DNA from: Edolisoma coerulescens
Taxonomy: Eukaryota > Chordata > Aves > Passeriformes > Campephagidae
DNA length: 64,000 bases
Assembly: GCA_013397115.1 (NCBI GenBank)
Contig: VWZW01002582.1
Location: 434,773-498,772 of the forward strand
Direction: 5' to 3'
Both the position numbers and the translations under genes were made by a program. Position 1 is the stretch's first letter. Every line of letters starts with the position of its first letter. The notes under the pieces are model-generated. The model searched no databases. It was not told where the DNA came from and saw only the letters and a program-made list of their open reading frames with translations. This document shows, piece after piece, positions 11,458 to 21,649 of this stretch.

Positions 11458-11642
11458 AACCCTGGCACAGGGTGCCCAGAGGGGCTGGGGCTGCCCCTGG
11501 ATCCCTGGCAGTGTCCAAGGCCAGGCTGGACACTGGGGCTGGGAGCAGCCTGGGACAGTGGGAGGTGTCCCTGCCATGGCAGGGGTGGGATGGGATGGGA
11601 TTTGTGGTCTCTTTCAATCCAAACCATTCCAAGATTCTGTGA
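11458..11642 (+). mobile_element. CR1: CR1 LINE 3' end
   Basis: Reads in order: 'ctggcacagggtgcccag', 'gctgcccctggatccctgg', 'caaggccaggctggacac', 'agcctgggacagtgggag', then a tail with 'ccaaaccattccaagattct' ending in gtgaaatg. This is the standard 3' part of a short avian CR1 in plus orientation, about 185 bp, with an intact 3' end. A small 'gggatgggatggga' expansion replaces part of the tail. Confidence 0.93.
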
Positions 11643-13327
11643 AATGCTCCTCCCGTGTGAGGAGCTCTTGACTGCAGCAGCAGGGCTCCTGCCTGCAATC
11701 AGCTCAGCTGCCAGGTTTTGTGTTACAAGGGAGTCTTTCTTTTTCATCACCCAAGTGTTTTTGCTGACTTTTTGCTGTGAAATAAAGTAAGAGAAAATTA
11801 TTTAATGAAACAGTAAATAATGCTAAGTCTTCTGAATTCATCCAAAGTGAAGCAGATCTATTTCACTTCAGCCCAGGTTTTCTCATTTGCTTACAGAGCT
11901 GACCAAACCCTCCTGTTCGCTGCTGACCCCTTCACCTCTGTTCCTGTTCCCCACCTCTGCTGAAGGTCTCTGTAGCACCCCACACATCTCCCGGGCACCT
12001 CAGCCCTCCTAAGGGAGATACGGAGACAGGAACTTGCTTCTCCAGGACACATTTACACCGGCCCAGGAGCAAGCGACTCCTTTTCTTCTCGCGGGTGCCC
12101 ACCCCACGGTAAACACCCGGCGTGTTCGCCCAGGCAGAGCCTCCCCAGCAGCCCCGGCCCGGGGAACGCCGGCGCCAGCGGAGCCTCGCAAGTGCCCCAG
12201 CAGGAGCACCTGAAATCCTCTGGGCAGCTGAAAGTCTTCTGGAGACGTGAAACTGACGCGAGAAGAAGAGGCAACTGTCAAAAAGAAGTTGGTTTGCTTT
12301 TGAGCAGGTTCAAATGGGACTTTCTCAGAAAGCCCCGTTTTAATCCAAGAGAGGATCCCCTTCAAAGCTTGGCTTTCTCTTGAGCTCCAGTATCAAAGCA
12401 AACTCACAATTTCAGCTGATCAGAAGGCAAGGAAGAAGCTCCAAGTGAAATGCCCAGAAAATTAGATTAATCAGAGTTGATAAGAATCAAGTGAGACAAT
12501 TCTGCAGTGTGAATCCAACTGAAAATTGTACGATAACAGATAAAGTATTCCAGTGGCAATATCTGATTAAAATAAACAAGTTATTATTTTCACAATAATT
12601 TGTTTGGCGCTGTCACACCATGCTCTGAATGAGGGAAGACAAAAGCAGCTTTGTGATCTAATTACTTTAAAAAATCCTATTAACAGAACAATTTGATCCA
12701 ACTCTTTGGAGATGTCCCTGTTTAGAGCATTCATTCCTGTGACAACAGAACCTTTTCTTAAATGTTTCAATTATTTTGGGGCAAAAAATCTTTTGAGGGT
12801 GATGTCCTGCTATGGTATGTAAAAAATTCAGCAACAGCTTAGGAGAAAAATAAAGTCCATAAAATCCTCTATAAATGGCTCTGAGCCTGGAACAAAAAAT
12901 GCCCTATATTCCTTCAAGTCACAGTTACAAAATATGATAAATATGAGGTCCCAAAAATGTAGTTTTAGCAAAATATCATGTGGAAATGTGGTTTTGGGCA
13001 CTGCCTGGTAGTAAATAATGTTTAATTACTTATTTCTTAAATACATGCAAATTAAAGATGTCTAAGATTTTCTATTCTTACCATTTTTCACTTAACACTC
13101 TCGTGGATAGATATTCCATTGGAAATCCACAGTATGATGTTTTAACACTTTATTTTGAGGATCTCTGAAGTAAAAGTTCAATTTCCAGCTGAAGATTAAT
13201 CATGCCAACTCTTTCTCCCCAGAAAGACAGGAGAAAAGGCCAAAGCAACAAAATGTAATTTCCAGCCCTTTAAATACAAATCCTAAAGCTCATCAGCTTC
13301 GCAAAGAGGGGCCATAAAATACCAGAG
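11643..13327. other. unannotated DNA; small CG-rich patch then AT-rich block
   Basis: A small CpG-rich patch lies at 12080-12190. From 12400 to 13260 the DNA is AT-rich, single-copy and without a useful frame. Part of it could be conserved non-coding DNA. No gene recognised. Confidence 0.35.
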
Positions 13328-13400
13328 AATCACAGAATCGTTGAGTCGGAAAAGACCTTTAAGGTCACCGAGTCCGAGCGCTGCCCCAGCACTGCCCCGG
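13328..13400 (-). mobile_element. CR1: CR1 LINE 3' end, antisense
   Basis: Begins 'aatcacagaatcgttgag' then 'tcggaaaagacctttaagg', 'tcaccgagtccgagcg' and 'ctgccccagcactgcc', the reverse complement of a CR1 3' end. The 5' side of the element is replaced by, or has expanded into, the minisatellite that follows directly. Confidence 0.9.
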
Positions 13401-13495
13401 CCACCACTGCCCTGGCCACCACTGCCCTGGCCACCACTGCCCCGCGTCCCCAGTGCCCCGGCCACCACTGCCCCGTGTCCCCAGTGCCACGTGCC
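13385..13495. repeat. 15-bp minisatellite grown from CR1 sequence
   Basis: The unit 'ccaccactgccctgg' repeats from the point where the CR1 reads 'agcactgcccc'. Three near-perfect copies are followed by a larger repeated block containing 'ccgtgtccccagtgcc'. It appears to have arisen by expansion of the CR1 phrase itself. Confidence 0.8.
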
Positions 13496-13499
13496 CAGG

Positions 13500-15349
13500 G
13501 CTGTTCAGTCCCCCCAGGGGTGCCAGGGCAGTGCTGGAAGTGCTGGTGGGCGCGGGAGCAGCAAAGCCCAACGTCTCAATTTGCCTCCCGAGAGTGGAGA
13601 TGATCACAATGGATATTGTTCCTGCGAAACGTCTTCCTTCTCCTCATGACCTTTTCCACAAATCAGCTCTCATTAGCTGCCCTGAGCTGTGATGTGAGAT
13701 GATCATTATTTGCTGTGTTTGTGTTCCTGAAGATTATTTATTGCCTGCTCTGTTTCACCAACCAACGGCGAAGGACAGGAGCTGCTCACAGCTGAGCGTG
13801 GTGTGGCACGAGGGAGGCAGGGAGAGGGAAGGGATGGGGACAAGTCAAGCACCGTGTGATCCTTGGTTTTGCATTCAGGTCGGGAGATTGGGGCCATCGA
13901 AATGAAAAATAAAAATGTTTTATTTGTTCTTCAAAGCGAAGACTTGTGAAGAAAAAACATAAAATGAATTGTGAAAATGCCCGTAAAATGACCAGGGAAA
14001 TTCCAGAACCTATTAGGGAAAATGCACCAAGAAGATGAATTAATCTTTGTGAGCACATCAGTATGGGCTGCTTTTATTGTGAGGGTTAGGAGTGATTTTG
14101 GAGCTGTATTTGGAAGTAGAAATTTAAAAACCATCAGAGACTGAACCCTTTGACCATGTGAACCCCGAGTGTGGTCTGTGGGGTCACCGCTGGGCACCTC
14201 TGCAGCTCTCAGGGAGAGGCAGGGAGAAGCTTCCCCAATGTGTTTCCAGCTGTAATTGTTGCTGGACAGACCCTGCCCGTGATCGCTGTCGGGCTCCTCT
14301 CGCATCTCCTGCCCTGGGAGCTGTTTGCCCTGCAGCGTGAGGAGTCCCTCCCTCCCCGTGCACCGACCTGTGGCTTTCATGGCGTCTCTCTACTCCCGTT
14401 TTCTGAATGATTTGCAAGGAATTCCCCAAAATGCCACTTTCAAATGCAGGAAAGTGTGTTGTTACTCAGAAGAGGCTCTTCCAGGTGAACGTCTGCTTGC
14501 CCAGGGTGGACCTGAAATGACACAGACACAGTTTCTTGGGCTCTTAGGGAGGTTCACATTCCCTGAGCACACAGCTCTGAACACAGGTGGAAAACTGAAG
14601 GGAGAAGTGGGAGTTGTCTGGTGGGAGCTGCTCTGGCCATGGGAGCTGCTCTGGCCATGGGAGCTGCTCTGGCCACGGGATGGGGAGCAGGAGTCCAGCG
14701 GGTTCCACGTGTGCCTGGTCTGGTGGGATCCCCAAAACCTCCCCTGAGGGGCAAGAGGCAGTGGCTCTGGGGGATGAGGGAGGAAGGGATGGGCTGAGGG
14801 ACAGGGGGCAGCCCCAGCAGAGCAGCCTCCCTGCACCTCCTGTGTGAGCGCTGCGCTCCCTGAGCATCCCGGCGGCAGCTGCAGCTCCATCCTCCCTCCC
14901 CGCCGTCGCCTGATGAGCGCATCTAAAATCCTGCTGATTTCACTCTGGTTTGGAGAGAGGAACCTGGGTGAATCCCTGCTGCAGTTTAAGGACCAGCTCT
15001 GTGTATTCACTTTTGCCAGATTAGGTTGATTTACAATGTGCTTTAATGAAGTGTGTTGCTATGGTGAGGCTGGTTTCAAGGGCGTCTGTGAAAAAAAAAA
15101 GCAGCAGACAAGTAAATTGTCCAAATCAGATCAATAAGAAACCAGTTTCCAGCACTGCACCATTTTTTTGCCAGTTTTGGCTCAGCTGAAAGAAGAGTGA
15201 GGAGCAGCCCGAGCTGGGGGCAGAGGAACCTCTCGGGCATGGCAGAGGAAATGCGGTGCTCGCGTGTCAGGGGTCAGCGGTGGAGCGAGGTCCAACTGCA
15301 ACAGGACAATTAGGAATTGCAAAAGAACAGTGCAATTGGGAAATGCTGG
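13500..15349. other. unannotated DNA, no gene seen
   Basis: Mixed-composition DNA with no recognised transposon apart from the 18-bp repeat listed separately. The minus-strand open frames at 14460-15010 overlap that repeat and GC-rich DNA and show no domain. Confidence 0.35.
14623..14680. repeat. 18-bp tandem repeat
   Basis: The unit 'gggagctgctctggccat' occurs at 14623, 14641 and 14659, with one substitution in the last copy and the start of a fourth. The 18-bp length keeps any reading frame open, which explains a plus-strand LWPWEL repeat without any gene. Confidence 0.92.
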
Positions 15350-16020
15350 GCCATGAGGATCCTCCCTGGTGTCTTTTCATCCACCAGCATGCCCAGTTCC
15401 TTCTCCCAGGGCTGCTCTCCATCCGTTCACCCCAGTTCCGGGACCCAGGGTTGCCCCGACCCAGGTGCAGCACCTTGCATGTTCCTTATTAAACCCCATG
15501 AGGTTCCCCTGGGCCCATTCCTTGAGCTTCCCAGGTCCCTCTGGATGGCCCCAACCTTCAGGAGTGTCCACTGCACCCTCAGCTTGGTGTCACCTGCAGA
15601 GGTCACTGATGCCACTGTCTGTGGCATGGATGAAGGCACTGAGTAGCACTGACCCCAGCACGGACCCCCGAGAGACACCACGTGTCACATCCATCCAGCG
15701 GGACTCTGGCCGCTGACCACCACCCTCTGGCCGCTGACCACCACCCTCTGGCCATGCCCATGACCCTCTGGCCGAGCCCATGACCCTCTGGCCATGCCCA
15801 TGACCCTCTGGCCGTGCCCATGACCCTCTGGATGTGACTGTCCAACCAATTCCTTACCCTCGAACAGCCCAGCCAGCAAATCCATCTCTCTCCAATCTGC
15901 AGGGAAGGGAGCTGTGCAGGAGTGAGTTACAGCCTTCGAGAAGTCCAAAGAGATGACATCTGTAGCTCTTCCCTTATCCACTGCTGGAGTCATTCCATCC
16001 TAGACGGCCACAAGGTCCAG
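15350..16020 (-). mobile_element. CR1: CR1 LINE ORF2 reverse transcriptase fragment, antisense
   Basis: Read on the minus strand, this gives the central CR1 reverse transcriptase in order: DKGRATDVISLDFSKA (about 15980-15930), then VTRGVSRGSVLGSVL (about 15690-15645, for the GVPQGSVLGPVL motif), then DTKL, AIQRDLG and similar. The catalytic FADD-type box next to DTKL reads SAGD here (about 15600-15583), so one catalytic Asp is lost. Several frameshifts are needed to join the parts. A 20-bp minisatellite interrupts it at 15702-15832. It is the longest internal CR1 piece in the window and clearly inactive. Confidence 0.92.
15702..15832. repeat. 20/21-bp minisatellite inside a CR1 reverse transcriptase
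   Basis: The core 'ccctctggcc' starts at 15723, 15744, 15764, 15784, 15804 and 15824, with an earlier degenerate copy at 15702. The first copies carry 'gctgacca' after the core and the later ones 'atgcccatga' or variants. It lies within the antisense CR1 between the GVPQGS-like and LDG/LERHG-like coding parts. Confidence 0.9.
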
Positions 16021-18480
16021 GGCGCCTTAATTAACTTTTCTGTTGTGTACCTTGACTAGATTACTTTTCTGCCTCCAGGCTACTTCTCCTACTCCACAAC
16101 CTCCTTAAAATGCAGTTGCAGAGCTTATGCTAAACCATCCAGCATAATGGAAATTAGTTTTAACAGTTTCTCCCAAGCTTTACAACACCTTCCTCGCTCC
16201 ACCTGACGTAAGCAGAGGAGAAACGAGACCAAAGCAGACAAATCTTGGTGTGAGCAGCCCCCTCCCTGACCCCCGTGTGGATGGGAACGTGGGGTCTGCA
16301 AAGGTGGGCTCAGGACAGCACCCGGGGAGCTGGGATGGGATGGGATCAGGGACAGAGATACAGAGCAGGGAGTTCCCTGTCATGGCCCAGATTAGCTTGA
16401 TTAAAAGAAAAAAAAAAGGAAAACCTTTGATTCAGTGTTCAAACTTCCAGCAGAACTTTGTCACCTGATCAAACTGATCATAAAGGTCAAGGCATTTGCA
16501 ACATAAAAGAGCAAATATCAAGGTCCTTTTCTTCCTGTCACCTCTGTNCTTTGGCTGTGCCACAGCCTCCCCTCACGCCCCATGAGCAGCTGGGGCAGGG
16601 AGCAGAACCTGGCACTGCTTCGGGGTATTTCTGTACCACCACTCACTGCTGCTGCTGTCCTTGAGCCCCCAGCAATGGTCATTCCCTTGACCAACCCGTT
16701 TGGCGAGGTCAAGCCCACCCTCCGAGGCGCTCATTTTGGTTTTATGGGCAGTACCCTGAGAGCCCAAGGCTCCCCCATGCCCGTGGACACTCACGCTGGG
16801 CCCAGCCCCTCTCCTGGGGACCCTCGTTCTCTCCCAGCAACGCCTGCAGCTCCAGCAGGTGCAATTGAAAATCCCACTGAGGCATTTGCTGCCTTGACAA
16901 TGTAATTTCTCACTTTTTGGTCACAAACTCCATCTAATTCACTCTGGCTGAGGCTGGCAGGCAGCACACCATAGCAGGCCTGTTTCCAGCTGTGCCCTTT
17001 ATGCTTTTTTCCCATGCTCCGCTGAAGGGCTCAGACGGTTTTTCCCTCTTGTGCTTTCTTGCATATTGGAACCATTAAAATGGGGGAGCTGTCCTGAGCC
17101 ACTCCTGGTGCTCCCAGTGCAATTGGGGCACTTCTCCAGGTGCTCAGCCCTTCATCCACTGGCTTTTATTCAGCAGGTGGGAGTTTCACAAGGCATTCCC
17201 AGCTCCCCCTTTGGAGAAGGATCCCCCTGGTTGCCTTCCCGACACCTTTACAATGCTCTCACTCTTCCCTGCCAGGATCCCACTCACCCCCTGCTCCAGC
17301 TGCCACCACCTCCCTCCTGACAGAGCATCCCACCACTGAGCAGGCACCCCTTCCCTGGGCACCCCATCCTGGGCACCCCTTCCCTGGGCACCCCATCCCG
17401 GGCACCCCACCCCAGCCCTGCACATCACACACATCCTGGGAGCATTCCATGGTCTGTAAAGTGAGCACAACAAAGGAAGAATAATTTTTAAAATGGTAAA
17501 TCCCAAAAAGTAAGTATTTATTCAGAATGAGAAAACAAGAGCTGCTGAATGAAGGTGTTCAAGCGCAGGAGCACAGCTGCGAGCGGGAGCTGCTTCAGAA
17601 AACCTACACGGAGAGCAAAATACTGGAGTGAAAATCTGGAAACTACAGATTTGGGACAACAAATCTCAAGTTCAGTAAGAGATCTGGGTTTCCATAAAGC
17701 ACTGTGATTCCTCCACTTAGGGATAATAATCTACATTGTTCTTAAAAAGCAGGATGTCAGCAGCACAAACCAAATAATAGACCCTTCTTAGGCAGCGAGA
17801 GGATAATGGCTCCCAAGACAAAAGGAGAATTTATTTATCATAAAATACTCTTGAGAATCAGGCAGTCACCTGGTGTTTAATGCAGACATTGCAGACCCAA
17901 AGGAATTTTGCTTGAGTGTGACAGGGAGTGGGAAAGGTTTCTGTCTCATGAAAATTCATTGAAAATTACATTAATGCTGCTGGGAAGGCAACAGCATCCA
18001 GCAGGAATGGAAGCACTGCCTCATCCATATGGATCCCATTTGCTGAAGTCTCAGTCTGTTCCCTGCTAATGGTCCCATCCAGAGGGCCACGGTCCAGTGG
18101 GGAGTTGGTGACCGGGGAGCAGCCCCGTGTGGCTGGGGCGGGCTCGCCCCGGTGGAGGCAGCTCCCAGTGCCCACACCTCTCCCCGGGAACATCCCGCTG
18201 TCAGGCTGCAGGGACCAGGGATGGAGCCGTTTGCTCCCAGGACAATCCCAGAAGAGCTCTGCGGGCTGAAATGCCGCGGTGCTTCTCCTTGGATGTGCCC
18301 AGTGGGACAGCTGGGGTCCTGCATCCCTGGGAGTTGAAGTTGTTACTGTGGGGTGGCAGGAGGGAGCCTTGAGGGGCAGATAATCAATAGCAATAAATCA
18401 GTATTGGGAAAACAGGTGCACATGCTCACCTCCTTTCATGGACCAATGACTTTAATTTTTGAAACGCCCGTGGTGTTTGT
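16021..18480. other. unannotated DNA; one unresolved base
   Basis: No recognised transposon or gene. There is a single N at 16548. A short A-run lies at about 16408-16420. The 17343-17412 repeat is listed separately. From 17500 to 17960 the DNA is AT-rich and single-copy. Confidence 0.35.
17343..17412. repeat. tandem repeat of GGGCACCCC units
   Basis: 'gggcaccccttccct' alternates with 'gggcaccccatcc' as a 28-bp composite unit present about 2.5 times. Confidence 0.85.
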
Positions 18481-18489
18481 TTTGCTGTA

Positions 18490-18840
18490 TTTTCAGGAAA
18501 ACGGACGGGAAGGTGGGAGCCCCCTCAGGAGCTCCGGGGGCTGGGGAGCGCAGCCCTTGCTGGCCGTGCTCTGCCTGCCCTGCTCGCTGCGCCCCCCGCG
18601 CTTCCCACGCCCCAGCCCGCGGGGCTGCTGCCATCCATCACCCCCGGGACCGCCGGCAAACCTTCCCCTGTGCAGCTCCCTGGGAGAGGACAGCGGGGTC
18701 AGCGTCCTTCCAAATCCCTGCCCGCCCCCCTTCAGCCCGGCCCGTGGGACCCCCGCTCGCCCCGGAGGGGAAGAGCTTCCCTCGCGCTGCGGGAAGGAGC
18801 TGCAGCCCAAACCCACGGACACGTTCGCCTGCCACTCGTC
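18490..18840. promoter_or_regulatory. CpG island (moderate)
   Basis: GC-rich, with roughly 28 CpG in 350 bp by hand count. Open frames on both strands here (for example 18353-18964 plus) follow from the GC content. No exon or promoter element is recognised. Confidence 0.5.
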
Positions 18841-18849
18841 CCCATTGGG

Positions 18850-20985
18850 ATGGAGGTCACTCTGTGCTCAGATAAGGCATTCAAGAACACCCCTATTCTG
18901 CTTTTTGTGGGGTTCTTTTCCTGCATTTCTTCACAAAAGACTTGTTTATACCTGGCTTTCCTGATCAGATACGGGAGACAATAATCTATTATTAACTGAT
19001 CCATCTAAACTGGAATTTGCAGGCTCTGGCTAATTACTGCCTTTTCTCCTACCTTGAAAGAATTCCAAACACCATCTGTGCACCTAAAGCGCAAGCCAGG
19101 CAGCATCGCTGCCACACACAGCCACTGGTGACCACTGGTGACCACTGGCCTCCTTCCCTGAGCCCATGGCTGGGAAAGCAGCAGGACTGGCCTGTGGGGC
19201 CTTTGTCCCAGGGTTAGTGTCCCTGCTGGTGTCCCCCCTTCCTCCCACCCTGTGTGTCCCACTCCTCTCTGTGTCACCCAGAAAAGTGTCACTCGCCCTT
19301 CCTGACCTCCCCACGTAGTGCCAGTGAGCACCAGGGGCACAAAACCGGCCCTTTGAGGGTAATGGTTGTTTCCTCTCAAGAGGATGAACACGTGTAGAAA
19401 GGAAGGACATTCACCAAAGCTGTGTGGGCATCTCCCCACCTCACACAGTCCCCTAGGTAGGTTTAATTTTTTCTGTCTTAGCGTAAAACCATGGCATATT
19501 CTGCTATATGAAGCCAGTACATATGTATCCTACATTTATATCTATTCTTCCTTTATTCTATAAAGGAAGACAAAAATGGAAGGGCTGCACTGCAGCTGCC
19601 CAGTAAAACCAACCATGAGTTAAATGCCCCCTGAACACGCAGTGATTGATAGTGAGAAGCACCAGCACGGTCTGATTTCTTGTTGAACGGGGCCGATCTC
19701 TGGAGTGGAGGCCCCCAAAGCAGCGGGTTTGCCCAGCTGTGCAGCAGCTGGAGGCAGCCCCAGCTGGGCCCCGGCCGCACCCAGAACCTGCCCCGGCGCA
19801 CGAACGCCGGCGATGATCGATCCGGATGGGCAGGAGGGCGCGGGGAGCTCTCAGTGCTGGTGCCCAGCCATCATTCTGCTGATAAAATGATTCCTCATCC
19901 CCAAGACTTTCTGTTTGGCAGCTGTTGTGTCTACAAGGAGCTCCTGCCCCAGCACCGTGGTGAGCAGCGGTGTTATAATTGCCTTCAGTGGAGTCGGCTC
20001 ACCCCACCCCGGCACACACGGACAAAGGATTGGGAAGGGGAGCAGTGACTTCCATCTGCTCTTCAAACTTTTCACCAGCACTCTCCACTGCTTCCAAAGC
20101 ACGCCCTGAATTTAGAATTCACGGTGTGTGTACAGGCAATGAACCCACCAACCCTCAGTGGCACAAATCAACAAACACTGTGATGCATTATCAAATTAAA
20201 GATTAGAAATTGAAACGTTTCTTGTAAAGTATGATCCTCGCCTTGATCTGTGCATTCGGAAAAATCAATAAAATAATGTGCAACAACCATGCAAGGCTTC
20301 TTTTAATGACTTGCGTCTTCATAAATACCACATTCATTACAGACCTCCATCAAAATATATTATCTGCACTTGCCCACGCTGCTGTTCCTTGATTGGAAAG
20401 CTTCACCTTGCTAAGGCATGAAAAATGGATAAGAATGGAATGGAATACAAAAGGGCCACTCATTATTTGTCAGCTGGCAGGGTTTGCCCTTTTAAAGCAG
20501 ATATCAAAATTTTAAATGTGATCTCATAAAAGCAGCAGATTTCTCCGGGAGCCGCCCGTGACAGCCGTGGGGAGGTGCGGAACACTCGGACACCGCTCGA
20601 TTAATTTCAAAGATGCCGTGGCCGCACTGGCACAAGGAACACATCGAGGAACACGTTTGCAGGAGCCAATGCCAGGAGGGGTAATGAATGCCCTCCTCAG
20701 ACCTTCAGAGGTGCAGGCAACAAATCACTTGGAATTACAAACTCCATGCATTTGCTTCTGCCTTGGAGAGAACAATGACAACACGGCGGCTGTGACGTGA
20801 GAGGGGGGCTGGGAGGGACGAGGTTGTGGTCAGGGGTCCCCATCCATGGGGATCCTGACAAATCTCATCCTTGGGAATCCTGTGAACTTGAGGGAAGAGC
20901 TTGTAGGACTTGCTGCCTTGTGGCCAGACCCTGTGCTCGTGCCTCGGCTCACTGTGCCCAGACACTGCGGCCGCTGCCACCGCAC
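18850..20985. other. unannotated DNA; AT-rich possible conserved block at 20210-20540
   Basis: Contains a 12-bp direct repeat 'ccactggtga' at 19122-19150. From 20210 to 20540 the sequence is AT-rich and single-copy, with phrases such as 'aaaatcaataaaataatgtg', and looks like conserved non-coding DNA. No gene recognised. Confidence 0.35.
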
Positions 20986-21000
20986 CCGCGTGGCACAGGG

Positions 21001-21447
21001 AGCACAGCTGGCCCAGAACAGGGGGCACAGCTGGCCCGGCACAGGGGGCAGAGCTGGCCCGGCACAGGGGGCACAGGGAGCACAGCTGGCCCTGCAGAGG
21101 GGGCACAGCTGGCCCGGCACAGGGAGCACAGCTGGCCCAGAACAGGGAGCACAGCTGGCACTGCACAGGAGGCACAGCTGGCCTGGCACAGGGGGCAGAG
21201 CTGGCCCTGCACAGGGAGCACAGCTGGCCCAGAACAGGGAGCACAGCTGGCCTGGCACAGGGAGCACAGCTGGCGCTGCACAGGGGGCACAGCTGGCCCT
21301 GCACGGGGGGCACAGCTGGCCCTGCATGGGGGGCACAGCTGGCACTGCACAGGGGGTACAGCTGGCCCGGCACGGGGGGCACAGCTGGCCCTGCACGGGG
21401 GCACAGCTGGCCCGGCACAGGGGGCACAGCTGGCCCCACACAGGGGC
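21001..21447. repeat. 23-bp minisatellite, about 19 copies
   Basis: The unit is close to 'ggcacagctggcccggcaca' plus ggg. I count 19 copies, mostly 23 bp apart. Seventeen carry the E-box CAGCTG; the copies near 21049 and 21197 have GAGCTG instead. No unit contains a stop codon in any of six frames, so open frames of 200-290 codons on both strands here are artefacts of the repeat and not genes. Variants (cccagaac, cctggcac, ccctgcac) are interspersed, which suggests repeated unequal exchange or conversion. Confidence 0.95.
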
Positions 21448-21464
21448 TGCACTGGGAGGCCCAT

Positions 21465-21640
21465 CCCCACTGAGGAGGGGACAGCGCTGTCCCTGTTGTG
21501 CCTCAGTGAAGAGGGGACAGCATTGTCCCCCTGTGTCCCACTGAGGACGGTGACAGCGCTGTCCCTGTTGTGTCTCACTGAGGCTGTCCCCCTGTGTCCC
21601 ACTGAGGACGGTGACAGCGCTGTCCCCAGTGAGGGCTCCT
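21465..21640. repeat. tandem repeat of about 36-bp units, four copies
   Basis: The phrases 'cactgaggacggtgacagcg' and 'ctgtccccctgtgtccc' recur with variants from 21465 to 21640. It directly follows the 23-bp minisatellite but has an unrelated unit. Confidence 0.8.
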
Positions 21641-21649
21641 TCCCTGCCG

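Noticed and set aside
14462..15010. 182-codon minus-strand frame with repeated GQSSSH
   Set aside because: Produced by the 18-bp tandem repeat.
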